Positions 1-7,328 of a DNA stretch of 12,095 nt are shown here, piece after piece. Source of the stretch: an uncultured Collinsella sp. (GTDB lineage: Bacteria; Actinomycetota; Coriobacteriia; Coriobacteriales; Coriobacteriaceae). The translations under genes were made by a program, and so were the position numbers. The DNA lies in the NCBI GenBank assembly GCA_900549065.1, contig URNC01000052.1, positions 1 through 12,095 of the forward strand. Direction: 5' to 3'. The notes under the pieces are model-generated. The model worked only from the letters and a program-made list of their open reading frames with translations, made no database searches and was not told the origin of the DNA. Position 1 is the first letter of the stretch; each line of letters begins with the position of its first letter.

Positions 1-1592
1 GCGTCTCGCTCGCAGCGGAATGGGTCAAGGTCGGCGGCAACAAGTACAACACCGCGGCGAGCGACGAGGCCGGCACCTGGGCCTGGGACGGCGCCGACGA
101 TATGAAGCTCAACGGCTATAACGGCGGCGCGATCGAGGCAGTGGGCAAGCTCAACGTGAGCTACGAGGGCGACAACATCGTCACTAACGGCGACGGCCGC
201 GGCATCAAGGTTAAGGATGGCGCGAACGAGAACGCCGAGCTTAATATTCAGGGCGACGCGTCCAGCACGCTCAACGTGACATCTTCTCGTGACGCCATCA
301 CTTCCGTCGGCAGCATCAACATCGACGGCGCTGGCACTGTCAACGCCACGAGCACCGAGCACGATGCCATCGATGCCGGGGGCGATGTCACCATCAAGGG
401 CTCGGGAAACGTTAACGCCACGGGCGATTCGGATGGCATCAGGGCCGACGGCAACATCACGATCGACAACAGCGGAACCGTCACCGCCAAGGCCACCGAG
501 GATCAGGGTATCGATGCTAACGAGAACCTCATCATAAAGGGCGGCGGCAAGGTAGAGGCAAGCTCTATCAAAGACAATGCGATTTGGGCCGACGGCAACA
601 TCGAGATCTCGGGTGGCAGCCAGGTCAAGGCAAGCTCCGAGGAAGACGCCGCCATCGACGGTAAAAACAGCCTCACGGTCACGAACGCTTCCCTCAACGC
701 AAGTGGCGTTGGGCATGGCATCTATGTCTACAAGGGCATCACGTTCGATGGCGCAACCGTAACGGTCCGTGCAAGTGCAGGGAACGATGAAGCCAGCGCC
801 CTCTTCACCGACGAGGACGACATCGTCATCAAGAACGGCTCGATCGTGGATGCGTTCGCAGAAGGCCAGTTCTCGACCGCAATCTTCACCAGAAACTACT
901 ACCCCAACGAAGCGGGTGGTCACATCTACATTAGTGACTCCGTTGTCAAGGCTATAGCCCGCTATGTCGAGTCCGGTAGCGACGGCCCCGATCACTACAG
1001 CAACGACCAAAGTGGCGCGGTCATTCCCGAGCATAGGGGCGTGAACATCGGCATCTTTGCCCGGACCAAGGAGGGCATCACGCCCGCGACCATCTCGATT
1101 GTCCGCAGTAAGGTCACAGCTGAGGGAGACACGGCGGCAATCTTCGCCCTTGCCGTGAGCGCGGACGGCGAGACAATCGGCACCATCGAGATCGAAGGCG
1201 CTCCCATACAGACGCCCACAGGCGGCAAGATCATTGGCTATCGCAACAAGGAAGAACTCGATGACGGCATCTTCTACGTGGTGGGTCAAACCATCGGCAC
1301 GGGCGACGCTGTGATCGACTCCCCCTACAACGAAGCTGTCGCCAAGAGCACGGTCATCGCGCCTCCCGAGGAGATCAAACCCGAGGAGAAGCCAGGCGAG
1401 ACCAAGCCCGAGGGTTCCAAGTCCGAGGGCACGAAGACGACCAAGACCGTTGCAGTTGCAGCCACGGGAGCCAAGACCACCGGCAAGCTCGCGGCAACCG
1501 GCGACGCCTCGAACGCAGCCATCGTGGCAGCCGCCCTTGCAGGAACAGCCGCCATCGCCGCGGGCGCCGTGGTGAGCCGCAAGCGCTCGTAA
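1..1592 (+). CDS. Beta-helix repeat surface protein with LAATG sorting signal, copy 1 (5'-truncated)
   Basis: The reading frame is open from base 3 and the first residues (VSLAAEWVKVGG) match the signal-peptide cleavage region of the downstream paralogue, so the true start lies upstream of the window; the internal Met at 102 is not the start. About 529 residues are visible. They contain successive 22-24-residue rungs ending in DAI/DGI-type triplets followed by a G-N-I/L-x-I strand, as expected of a right-handed beta-helix resembling the Cthe_2159/PF14262 carbohydrate-binding group (family assignment inferred). A Pro/Lys/Glu-rich spacer follows, then KLAATGD, a hydrophobic stretch and a final RKRS tail: a cell-wall sorting signal of the LAXTG form associated with class E sortases in high-GC Gram-positives. 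The protein is therefore probably secreted and covalently attached to the wall. The ligand is unknown. A hairpin terminator lies about 95 bases downstream. Confidence 0.85.
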   Translation, partial: VSLAAEWVKVGGNKYNTAASDEAGTWAWDGADDMKLNGYNGGAIEAVGKLNVSYEGDNIVTNGDGRGIKVKDGANENAELNIQGDASSTLNVTSSRDAITSVGSINIDGAGTVNATSTEHDAIDAGGDVTIKGSGNVNATGDSDGIRADGNITIDNSGTVTAKATEDQGIDANENLIIKGGGKVEASSIKDNAIWADGNIEISGGSQVKASSEEDAAIDGKNSLTVTNASLNASGVGHGIYVYKGITFDGATVTVRASAGNDEASALFTDEDDIVIKNGSIVDAFAEGQFSTAIFTRNYYPNEAGGHIYISDSVVKAIARYVESGSDGPDHYSNDQSGAVIPEHRGVNIGIFARTKEGITPATISIVRSKVTAEGDTAAIFALAVSADGETIGTIEIEGAPIQTPTGGKIIGYRNKEELDDGIFYVVGQTIGTGDAVIDSPYNEAVAKSTVIAPPEEIKPEEKPGETKPEGSKSEGTKTTKTVAVAATGAKTTGKLAATGDASNAAIVAAALAGTAAIAAGAVVSRKRS

Positions 1593-1685
1593 ACACTTTT
1601 TCGCACGGGACGGGTGGATCGCGGCCCTTGCCTTCCTCGTCTACTTCTTCGTAGCGTAAGGGCAAGGCTGAAAAAGCTGAACAAT

Positions 1686-1724
1686 AAAGCGCGGAGTCGC
1701 CATGCGGCCCCGCGCTTTTCTTTT
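1686..1724 (+). terminator. Intrinsic terminator after surface-protein copy 1
   Basis: A perfect 9-bp stem (AAAGCGCGG at 1686-1694 with CCGCGCTTT at 1710-1718) encloses a 15-base loop and runs into TTTTCTTTT (1716-1724). It separates the two paralogous surface genes, so each probably has its own promoter in the gap that follows. I did not find a convincing -35/-10 pair in that gap. Confidence 0.85.
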
Positions 1725-1863
1725 AGCGCCGGTCCCTGCGCCGGCGTGCGGCCTATTTCTCCCCCATTTTGGCCATTTTGCCCTCCAAACGGCACTAACG
1801 CCGGCAACATCCAGCAGATACGCTGAATCTAGTCGTATAGGCCCTATGAGAACGGGAGCAACC

Positions 1864-3648
1864 ATGGCAGCCTTGTTCACGACCCCCAAACGCAATGACA
1901 CTACCGCCGGAACCCATGATGCCGAACCCGACGTTCACCGTCGCATAGGACTCGCGCACGGCAGCTGGCGCCGCGTGACGCGCCGCATCGTCGCGGGCGC
2001 CGTGTGCGCGCTCACGGTGAGCTCGCTGCTCATGCCGAGCGTCTCGCTCGCAGCGGAATGGGTCAAGGTCGGCGGCAACAAGTACAACACCGCAGCGAGC
2101 GACGAGGCCGGTACCTGGTCGTGGGACGGCGCCGACGACTTGAAGCTCAACAACTATAACGGCGGCGAGATCCAGGCCGCGGGCAAGCTCAACGTGAATT
2201 ACTCGGGAACCAACATCGTCACTGCCGAATGGATCGAAAGCATCAACGTTTCTCATGGCACTAACGAGAATGCCGAGCTCAATATCCAAGGCGACGAGGG
2301 CGGCACGCTCAGCGTGACATCTACTGAGGACGCTATCCTCACCACGGGTAATATCAACATCGACGGAGCCGGATCCGTCAACGCCACGAGCACTGGGTTT
2401 GATGCCATCAATGCCGGAGGTGATCTCGCTATCAAAGGTTCGGGCAACGTCAACGCCACGGGTGCATCGGATGGCATCAGGGCAAACGGCAATATCACGA
2501 TTGACGACAGCGGAGCCGTCACCGCCAGGGCTACCAAGGACAAGGGTATTGGAGCCGACAAGAACCTCACCATCAAGGGTGGCGGGACGGTCGAGGCAAG
2601 CTCAGCCGATGGTGAGGCCCTTTGGAGCGGCGGCAATATCAACATCTCGGACGGCAGCCAGGTCAAGGCAAGCTCCGAGAAAGACGCTGCCGTCGAGGCC
2701 AAGGGCAGCCTCGCAGCCACAAACGCCTCCCTCAACGTAAACGGTGTTGAATATGGCGTCTATGCCCACAAGGGCATCACCCTCGATCATGCAAACGTGA
2801 CGGTCCGTGCAAGTAAAGGCAGATACGGTGGCGCCAACGCCCTCTTCACCTACCAGGACGACATCGTCGTCAAGAACGGCTCCACCGTGGACGCGTTTGC
2901 GGAAGGCGAGGTTTCGGCTGCATTCTCCACCAGAAACGATCGACCCAACGAGAAGGGCGGCCACATCTACATCAGCGACTCCGTTGTCAAGGTCATAGCC
3001 CGCTATGTCGAGAACGGCGACGGCCCCATCCCCTACAGCGAAAACCAAGATGGCGAGACGAGGCGCGAACCCCAAGGCGAGAACATCGGCATCATCGCCC
3101 AGACCAGCGAGGGCGTCACACCCGCAGTCATCTCGATCATCCGCAGCAAGGTAACGGCCGAAGGAGATACAGCGGCAATCTTTGCCCGTGCCATGAGCGC
3201 TGACGGCAAGACAATCGGCACCATCAAGATTGAGAACGCCGCCATCCAGACGCCCGAAGGCGGCAAGGTCATTGACTATCGCAAGCTCCGTGACGGCATC
3301 TACGAGGCAGGCCAAGCCATCGGCACGGGCGACGCCACGGTCGACTCCCTCTATATCAAAGCAGTCGCCAAAAGTACGACCATCGCACCTCCCGAGGTAG
3401 CCAAGCCGGAAGACCCCAAGCCCGACGAGACCAAGCCCGCAGAAAGTAAGCCCGCGGAGTCCAAGCAGAACCCCAAGCCTGAGGGCTCAAAGCCGACCAA
3501 GGCCGTTGCGGCTTCAACCACGAAAGCCAAGACTACCGGCGTGCTCGCGGCAACCGGCGACACCTCGGGTGCGGCCATCGTGGCAACCGTCCTTGCGGGA
3601 ACAGCCGCTATCGCCGCAGGCACCATGGCGAGCCGTAAGCGTTCTTAG
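1864..3648 (+). CDS. Beta-helix repeat surface protein with LAATG sorting signal, copy 2 (complete)
   Basis: The start at 1864 is chosen because GGGAG (1854-1858) sits 5 bases upstream; in-frame ATGs at 1846 and 1702 lack this, and 1702 lies inside a terminator. The product is 594 aa. Residues 1-63 form a long twin-basic signal peptide (RRVTRR then a hydrophobic core) with likely cleavage after SLA or SLAA near 63-64. Residues about 136-470 carry ten to twelve rungs; the DAI/DGI/KGI/AAV-type turn triplets fall near 156, 180, 203, 227, 251, 275 and 297. A Pro/Lys spacer with KPAES repeats spans about 508-546, the LAATGD sorting motif is 561-566, followed by a hydrophobic anchor and RKRS. It is collinear with copy 1, strongly similar, with a longer spacer. 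Likely role: wall-anchored adhesin or carbohydrate-binding protein (PF14262-like); ligand not determinable from sequence. Confidence 0.85.
   Translation: MAALFTTPKRNDTTAGTHDAEPDVHRRIGLAHGSWRRVTRRIVAGAVCALTVSSLLMPSVSLAAEWVKVGGNKYNTAASDEAGTWSWDGADDLKLNNYNGGEIQAAGKLNVNYSGTNIVTAEWIESINVSHGTNENAELNIQGDEGGTLSVTSTEDAILTTGNINIDGAGSVNATSTGFDAINAGGDLAIKGSGNVNATGASDGIRANGNITIDDSGAVTARATKDKGIGADKNLTIKGGGTVEASSADGEALWSGGNINISDGSQVKASSEKDAAVEAKGSLAATNASLNVNGVEYGVYAHKGITLDHANVTVRASKGRYGGANALFTYQDDIVVKNGSTVDAFAEGEVSAAFSTRNDRPNEKGGHIYISDSVVKVIARYVENGDGPIPYSENQDGETRREPQGENIGIIAQTSEGVTPAVISIIRSKVTAEGDTAAIFARAMSADGKTIGTIKIENAAIQTPEGGKVIDYRKLRDGIYEAGQAIGTGDATVDSLYIKAVAKSTTIAPPEVAKPEDPKPDETKPAESKPAESKQNPKPEGSKPTKAVAASTTKAKTTGVLAATGDTSGAAIVATVLAGTAAIAAGTMASRKRS
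2039..2093 (+). repeat. 55-base exact repeat of window positions 1-55
   Basis: These 55 bases, covering the signal-peptide cleavage region and the start of the mature protein, are identical to bases 1-55; the copies first differ at base 56 (G) versus 2094 (A). It is the longest exact match I noticed between the two paralogues and coincides with the left end of the window. Confidence 0.95.
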
Positions 3649-3705
3649 ACGCCTCTGCGCACATGGCAGCTCCCGCGAAGGCCCCGAGCCCCAGCACCGT
3701 TTAAC

Positions 3706-3743
3706 AACGCCACCGCCGAGCTCCCCTCCGGCGGTGGCGTTTT
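3706..3743 (+). terminator. Intrinsic terminator after surface-protein copy 2
   Basis: A perfect 13-bp GC-rich stem (AACGCCACCGCCG at 3706-3718 with its complement at 3729-3741) closes a 10-base loop and is followed by TTTT (3740-3743). It lies 57 bases after the stop codon and ends the surface-gene transcript before the esterase gene. Confidence 0.9.
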
Positions 3744-3855
3744 CCATATGCGTCCGCAGGGGATGCACGAGATTGTCTTTGGTCTAGCCCAACCGGCATA
3801 CGCTGGCGTGCGACAATTGGGGCTGCCGATATCACAGCACTGAGAGAAGCCCGTC

Positions 3856-4521
3856 ATGGAAGCGCATCAAAAGCAGATAACCGTTTATTCGAATCATACG
3901 GAAAGCGCGCCTGTCATCTACCTTCCTGTGGTCGTGGGCGACGGCAGCGAGGTTTATAAGTGTTGCCGAGAGCTCGACTGTCCGCCATTCGCCCTCGTCA
4001 CCATTGGCGGGCTCGATTGGAATCGCGAGCTGAGCCCCTGGGCATGCGACGGGACCGTACGCGATGCCGAGCCTTTCGGCGGCCAAGCTGCCGATTTTCT
4101 TGATGAGCTGCTGAATCAGATAATCCCCCAGGTCGAGTCGTCGCTTCCTCAGCCGCCCACCTGGCGCGGCATTGCCGGCTACTCGCTCGCGGGCCTCTTC
4201 GCACTCTGGTCCCTCTGGCAAACCGACGCCTTTGACCGCGCCGCGAGCGCATCGGGGTCGCTATGGTTTCCCGACTTTGTCGACCGTGCCAGCACGGCCC
4301 CTTTTGCCGGCAGCCCGCAAGCCGTCTACCTGTCACTCGGCAAAAAGGAAACCAAGACGCCCAACCGCATGATGCGGCATGTACTCGACGACACACGCGC
4401 GATGGAAGCGTTGCTCGTCGAGCGCGGCATTCCAACAACGCTGGAGCTCAACCCCGGCAATCACTTTGCCCAAACCGACTTACGCATGGCCCGCGGCATC
4501 CACTGGATACTGACACATTAA
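3856..4521 (+). CDS. Alpha/beta-hydrolase-fold esterase (putative esterase D / PF00756-like)
   Basis: The 221-aa product has the nucleophile elbow G-Y-S-L-A-G at residues 108-113, with Ser110 the likely nucleophile, and a C-terminal G-N-H-F at 201-204, with His203 the likely catalytic histidine. Between them lie FDRAASASGSLW and VYLSLGKKE, the strand and acidic-residue region typical of enterochelin-esterase-like and esterase-D-like hydrolases. The acidic triad member cannot be fixed without a structure. No signal peptide or membrane segment is visible, so the enzyme is probably cytoplasmic. The start is supported by GAGAGAAG (3842-3849) 6 bases upstream. It is monocistronic, flanked by terminators on both sides and convergent with the uracil permease gene. 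The substrate is unknown; cleavage of a siderophore or S-formylglutathione would be speculation. Confidence 0.8.
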   Translation: MEAHQKQITVYSNHTESAPVIYLPVVVGDGSEVYKCCRELDCPPFALVTIGGLDWNRELSPWACDGTVRDAEPFGGQAADFLDELLNQIIPQVESSLPQPPTWRGIAGYSLAGLFALWSLWQTDAFDRAASASGSLWFPDFVDRASTAPFAGSPQAVYLSLGKKETKTPNRMMRHVLDDTRAMEALLVERGIPTTLELNPGNHFAQTDLRMARGIHWILTH

Positions 4522-4567
4522 AAATGGTGCCCACACGCATATACGCATGGGCACCATATCTTGTTTT
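4520..4567. terminator. Bidirectional terminator between esterase and uraA
   Basis: A perfect 10-bp stem (ATGGTGCCCA at 4524-4533 with TGGGCACCAT at 4548-4557) has A5 on its left (4520-4524) and ATCTTGTTTT on its right (to 4567), so a U-rich tract follows the stem for both strands. The left A-tract overlaps the TAA stop codon (4519-4521) of the esterase. It serves the two convergent genes. Confidence 0.85.
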
Positions 4568-4582
4568 AGCTGAACGCAGCTG

Positions 4583-5917
4583 CTACTCAGCAGCCTCCTC
4601 AAGCTCAGAGACATCAAACTCAAAGTCGTTACCCGGCAGGATGGCGTTGAGCACAATGCCCACCAGTGAGCCCACGGCAATGCCGGACAGCGAAATGGTC
4701 ACGCCGCCCAGCTCCAACACGATGGCGCCGGCGGTGCTGTACGCGATGCCGAGCGAAAGCACGAGCACCAGCGCGGCAACCAGCACGTTGCGGTTGTTCT
4801 GGAAATCGACCTGGTTCTCGATGAGGTTGCGGACGCCCACAGCGCTGATCATGCCGTAGAGCACGAGCGACACACCGCCGATCACACACGCCGGCATGGC
4901 CGCAATGACAGCCGCGAACTTGGGGCAGAACGAAAGCACGATGGCGCAACACGCGGCAATTCGAATTACGCGCGGGTCGAACACGCGCGTCAGGGCGAGC
5001 ACGCCGGTGTTCTCACCATACGTAGTGTTGGCCGGAGCGCCAAAGAGCGAAGCCAGAATCGTGGCAAGGCCGTCGCCGAGCAGCGTGCGATGCAGACCGG
5101 GATCGGCAATGTAGTTGCGCTCGCAAGTCGAACCGATAGCAGAGATATCGCCGATATGCTCGATCATGGTCGCGAAGGCCACCGGCATGATGGTGATGAT
5201 GGCCGTCGTGGCAAGACCGCTATCGAACTGCGGCCCAAAGAGTGCAAACACGGTGTTGTCCCACACGATGGGCAGACCGACCCACGGAGCGGCGGCAACG
5301 CCCGAGAAATCAACCTCGCCGAGCGCAGCCGCAACGGCATAGCTCACCACAACGCCCAGCAAAATCGGCACGATCTTGACCATGCCACGGCCCCAGATGT
5401 TGCAGATGACGATAACGGCAACGCCAATGACAGCCACAAGCCAGTTGGTCTGGCAGTTAGCAATAGCGGAACTTGCCAGGATCAAGCCGATGGAAATGAC
5501 GATGGGGCCAGTCACCACCGGCGGAAAGAAACGCATGACACGCTTGGCGCCAAACGCGCGGAAGAGCGCCGCCAGCACCGGATAGAGCAGACCGGCACAA
5601 GCTACGCCCAGGCAGGCGTAGGGCAAAAGCTCGGTCTCGCCGTTGGGCGCGATTGCGGCATAACCGGCAATAAAGGCAAACGATGAGCCCAAAAATGCCG
5701 GCACCTTACCGCGCGACAGGAAGTGGAACAGCAGCGTGCCCAAGCCGGCAAACAAAAGCGTTGCCGATACCGAGAGGCCGGTGAGCACGGGCACCAGCAC
5801 GGTGGCGCCAAACATGGCAAACAGGTGCTGTAGGCCGAGCAGGAACATGCGCGGGCGGCCGAGCGACGATGCGTCGTAGATGGCATCGCTGACGGCGGGC
5901 GTCGAGGACTGGGACAT
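4583..5917 (-). CDS. uraA: Uracil permease (NCS2 / uracil-xanthine family)
   Basis: A 444-aa polytopic inner-membrane protein that imports uracil by proton symport. The sequence is rich in hydrophobic segments from about residue 25 to 428. It carries the NCS2 hallmarks: F-A-T-M-I-E-H-I-G-D around 248-257 and the signature NTTYGENTGVLALTRV at 297-312, which closely resembles the E. coli UraA version; Glu253 and Glu302 correspond to the conserved substrate/proton glutamates. The length matches the family (about 430 aa). The start is supported by AAAGGA about 5 bases upstream on the minus strand. It lies 122 bases downstream of the methionine synthase homologue with no evident terminator between, so it may be partly cotranscribed, although a TACAAT (5987-5992, minus) could be a -10 of its own. 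I saw no PyrR-type anti-antiterminator in the leader. Uracil is preferred over xanthine as substrate by motif resemblance. Confidence 0.93.
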   Translation of the reverse strand: MSQSSTPAVSDAIYDASSLGRPRMFLLGLQHLFAMFGATVLVPVLTGLSVSATLLFAGLGTLLFHFLSRGKVPAFLGSSFAFIAGYAAIAPNGETELLPYACLGVACAGLLYPVLAALFRAFGAKRVMRFFPPVVTGPIVISIGLILASSAIANCQTNWLVAVIGVAVIVICNIWGRGMVKIVPILLGVVVSYAVAAALGEVDFSGVAAAPWVGLPIVWDNTVFALFGPQFDSGLATTAIITIMPVAFATMIEHIGDISAIGSTCERNYIADPGLHRTLLGDGLATILASLFGAPANTTYGENTGVLALTRVFDPRVIRIAACCAIVLSFCPKFAAVIAAMPACVIGGVSLVLYGMISAVGVRNLIENQVDFQNNRNVLVAALVLVLSLGIAYSTAGAIVLELGGVTISLSGIAVGSLVGIVLNAILPGNDFEFDVSELEEAAE

Positions 5918-6039
5918 GGATGTCCTTTCGAATGGAAGGGCGATCAGGCATATCGGATAACCTGCCCGAACGATACGATCCGAACCATTGTACGCGATAC
6001 ACTATGCCTCGCACGCGCCGCCACCTGCAAACACTAGTG

Positions 6040-7173
6040 CTATTTCCAAACGCGCTCGGCAATGCGCTTGACCAGCGCGATCTTTGCCCATTGCTCATCC
6101 TCGGTCAGCTTGTTGCCAATCTCGCAGCTGGCAAAGCCGCACTGAGGCGACAGATACAGGTTCTCGAGCGGCACGTACTTTGCGGCTTCACGGATGCGCT
6201 CGACGATAACATCCTCGTTCTCGAGCTCTGCCGCCTTGGTGGTTACCAAGCCCAGCACGACCTTCTTGCCGGGGGCAACGTACTTCAGCGGCTCAAAACC
6301 GCCGGCGCGCGGCGTATCGAACTCCAGGTAAAATGCATCGACATCCTCGTTTGCGAACAGGTACGGCGCGATGGGGTCATAGCCGCCCTCGAAGGCATAG
6401 GTGGAGTGGTAGTTGCCGCGGCACACATGCGTGTTGATGACCAGATCGTCGGGCTTGTCCGCGATGGCGGCATTGTTGAGCGCCACGCCCAGCTCGCTTA
6501 CCTTTTGCAGGTCGACCGGGCTCATGCCGGTCTTGGACACAAAGTCAGTATCGCAGTAGATGCCCCAGGTGCAGTCATCAAACTGGATGTTGCGGCAGCC
6601 CGCGGCATAAAGGTCGGCAATCACGGTGCGATATGCTGCGGCGATGGCATCGGCGAGTTCTTCGTCGGTCTTATAGACAGCACGCAAGCTCTCCTGCTGG
6701 CCATCGCAGCGGTCGAGCGTGACTTCGGAGAACGTCTGAATCGGCGCCGGGATGGTTTGCCGTGCAACGTGGCCCTCGCCCTCAAGTGCCTTGACAAACT
6801 TAAAGTGCTCGACGAAGGGGTGGTTCTCGCCGCTGATGGAGCCGGTTACCACGGCGGTGTCGGCCGTGGTCTCCTCATCGTGGAACATATAACCCGTACG
6901 CGAGGTGCGACGCTCGATGCCATTCAGCCCCCACATAAAATCGAGGTGCCAGTAGCTGCGGCGAAACTCGCCATCGGTGATGACCTGCAGGCCGGCGGCC
7001 TTTTGCTTTGCCACCAAATCGCGAATGGCCTCGTCCTCGACGGCCTTAAGCCCCTCGGCATCAAGCGCGCCTGCCGCATAGGTAGCGCGGGCGTCCTTTA
7101 CGGCCTGCGGACGAAGAAAGCTGCCGACGATATCAGCGCGAAACGGCGCGTTCAGCGTGGTTAAAGCACTCAT
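6040..7173 (-). CDS. Cobalamin-independent methionine synthase homologue (MetE C-terminal-domain-like, YxjG/YxjH type)
   Basis: The 377-aa product has the size of the single-domain MetE_C proteins YxjG/YxjH, half the length of full MetE. It starts with the family N-terminus FRADIVGSFLRP (11-22). Predicted zinc ligands are visible: His249 and Cys251 in N-T-H-V-C-R-G-N, Glu284 in F-Y-L-E-F-D, and Cys345 in L-S-P-Q-C-G-F. The Q-F-D-D-C segment near 197-201 matches the substrate-binding acidic region. The expected reaction is methyl transfer to homocysteine; the methyl donor is uncertain because the N-terminal folate-binding half is absent. The start at 7173 is chosen for AAAGGGAG 6 bases upstream; the longer in-frame start at 7239 has no such site. 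It lies immediately downstream of a LysR regulator on the same strand, with a dyad in between; no S-box riboswitch is evident. Confidence 0.88.
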   Translation of the reverse strand: MSALTTLNAPFRADIVGSFLRPQAVKDARATYAAGALDAEGLKAVEDEAIRDLVAKQKAAGLQVITDGEFRRSYWHLDFMWGLNGIERRTSRTGYMFHDEETTADTAVVTGSISGENHPFVEHFKFVKALEGEGHVARQTIPAPIQTFSEVTLDRCDGQQESLRAVYKTDEELADAIAAAYRTVIADLYAAGCRNIQFDDCTWGIYCDTDFVSKTGMSPVDLQKVSELGVALNNAAIADKPDDLVINTHVCRGNYHSTYAFEGGYDPIAPYLFANEDVDAFYLEFDTPRAGGFEPLKYVAPGKKVVLGLVTTKAAELENEDVIVERIREAAKYVPLENLYLSPQCGFASCEIGNKLTEDEQWAKIALVKRIAERVWK

Positions 7174-7213
7174 AGATATCTCCCTTTGCATTGGTTGCTT
7201 TACTGGGACAGAG

Positions 7214-7227
7214 TATGAGCGCTCATA
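7214..7227. repeat. 14-bp perfect palindrome in the methionine synthase homologue leader
   Basis: TATGAGCGCTCATA is a perfect self-complementary 14-mer located 41 bases upstream of the start codon at 7173, immediately next to an ATGGCCAT octamer palindrome (7227-7234). Depending on the transcription start it could be a DNA operator or part of the 5' leader. Function is not known. Confidence 0.6.
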
Positions 7228-7254
7228 TGGCCATCGCAAAATATACGTTTATAA

Positions 7255-7287
7255 CAGTTTGATATAGATGCTTCCTATATCAGTTTG
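7255..7287. promoter_or_regulatory. Candidate LysR-type operator upstream of methionine synthase homologue
   Basis: An 8-bp inverted repeat, TGATATAG (7260-7267) and CTATATCA (7275-7282), with a 7-base spacer, is flanked by a direct repeat CAGTTTG (7255-7261 and 7281-7287). Arms in an AT-rich dyad fit the T-N11-A pattern that LysR proteins bind. On the minus strand, possible -10 elements TATATT (7240-7245) or TATAAA (7248-7253) follow with no good -35, as expected of an activator-dependent promoter. The upstream gene encodes a LysR protein. The regulator-operator pairing is inferred. Confidence 0.5.
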
Positions 7288-7328
7288 GACTGCCATAAAG
7301 AGATTTGACCCGTACAGAATGCAGCAGT

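Noticed and set aside
300..760. Regularly spaced short repeats resembling a CRISPR-like array
   Set aside because: The spacing is a multiple of three, repeats are degenerate and in frame, and they encode beta-helix rungs.
1624..1676. Inverted repeat CCTTGCC / GGCAAGG after copy 1
   Set aside because: The 7-bp arms are separated by about 30 bases without a T-run; the terminator at 1686-1724 explains the region better.
1702..1863. 54-residue N-terminal extension of surface-protein copy 2
   Set aside because: It would start within the terminator of copy 1 and lacks a ribosome binding site; the start at 1864 has one and leads directly into a signal peptide.
2602..3315. Minus-strand open frame of 237 codons
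   Set aside because: It is antisense to the repeat domain of surface-protein copy 2 and simply mirrors its periodic codons.
5918..6039. PyrR-binding attenuator or purine riboswitch in the uraA leader
   Set aside because: Only a weak 6-bp pairing (TCGGAT with ATCCGA) was found and none of the conserved loop sequences; no terminator precedes uraA.
5920..7164. Long plus-strand open frame of 414 codons
   Set aside because: It is antisense to the well-supported methionine synthase homologue and shows no recognisable motif; long antisense frames are common in GC-rich DNA.
7174..7328. SAM (S-box) riboswitch upstream of the methionine synthase homologue
   Set aside because: No S-box conserved segments or terminator were visible; the dyad suggests protein-mediated control.
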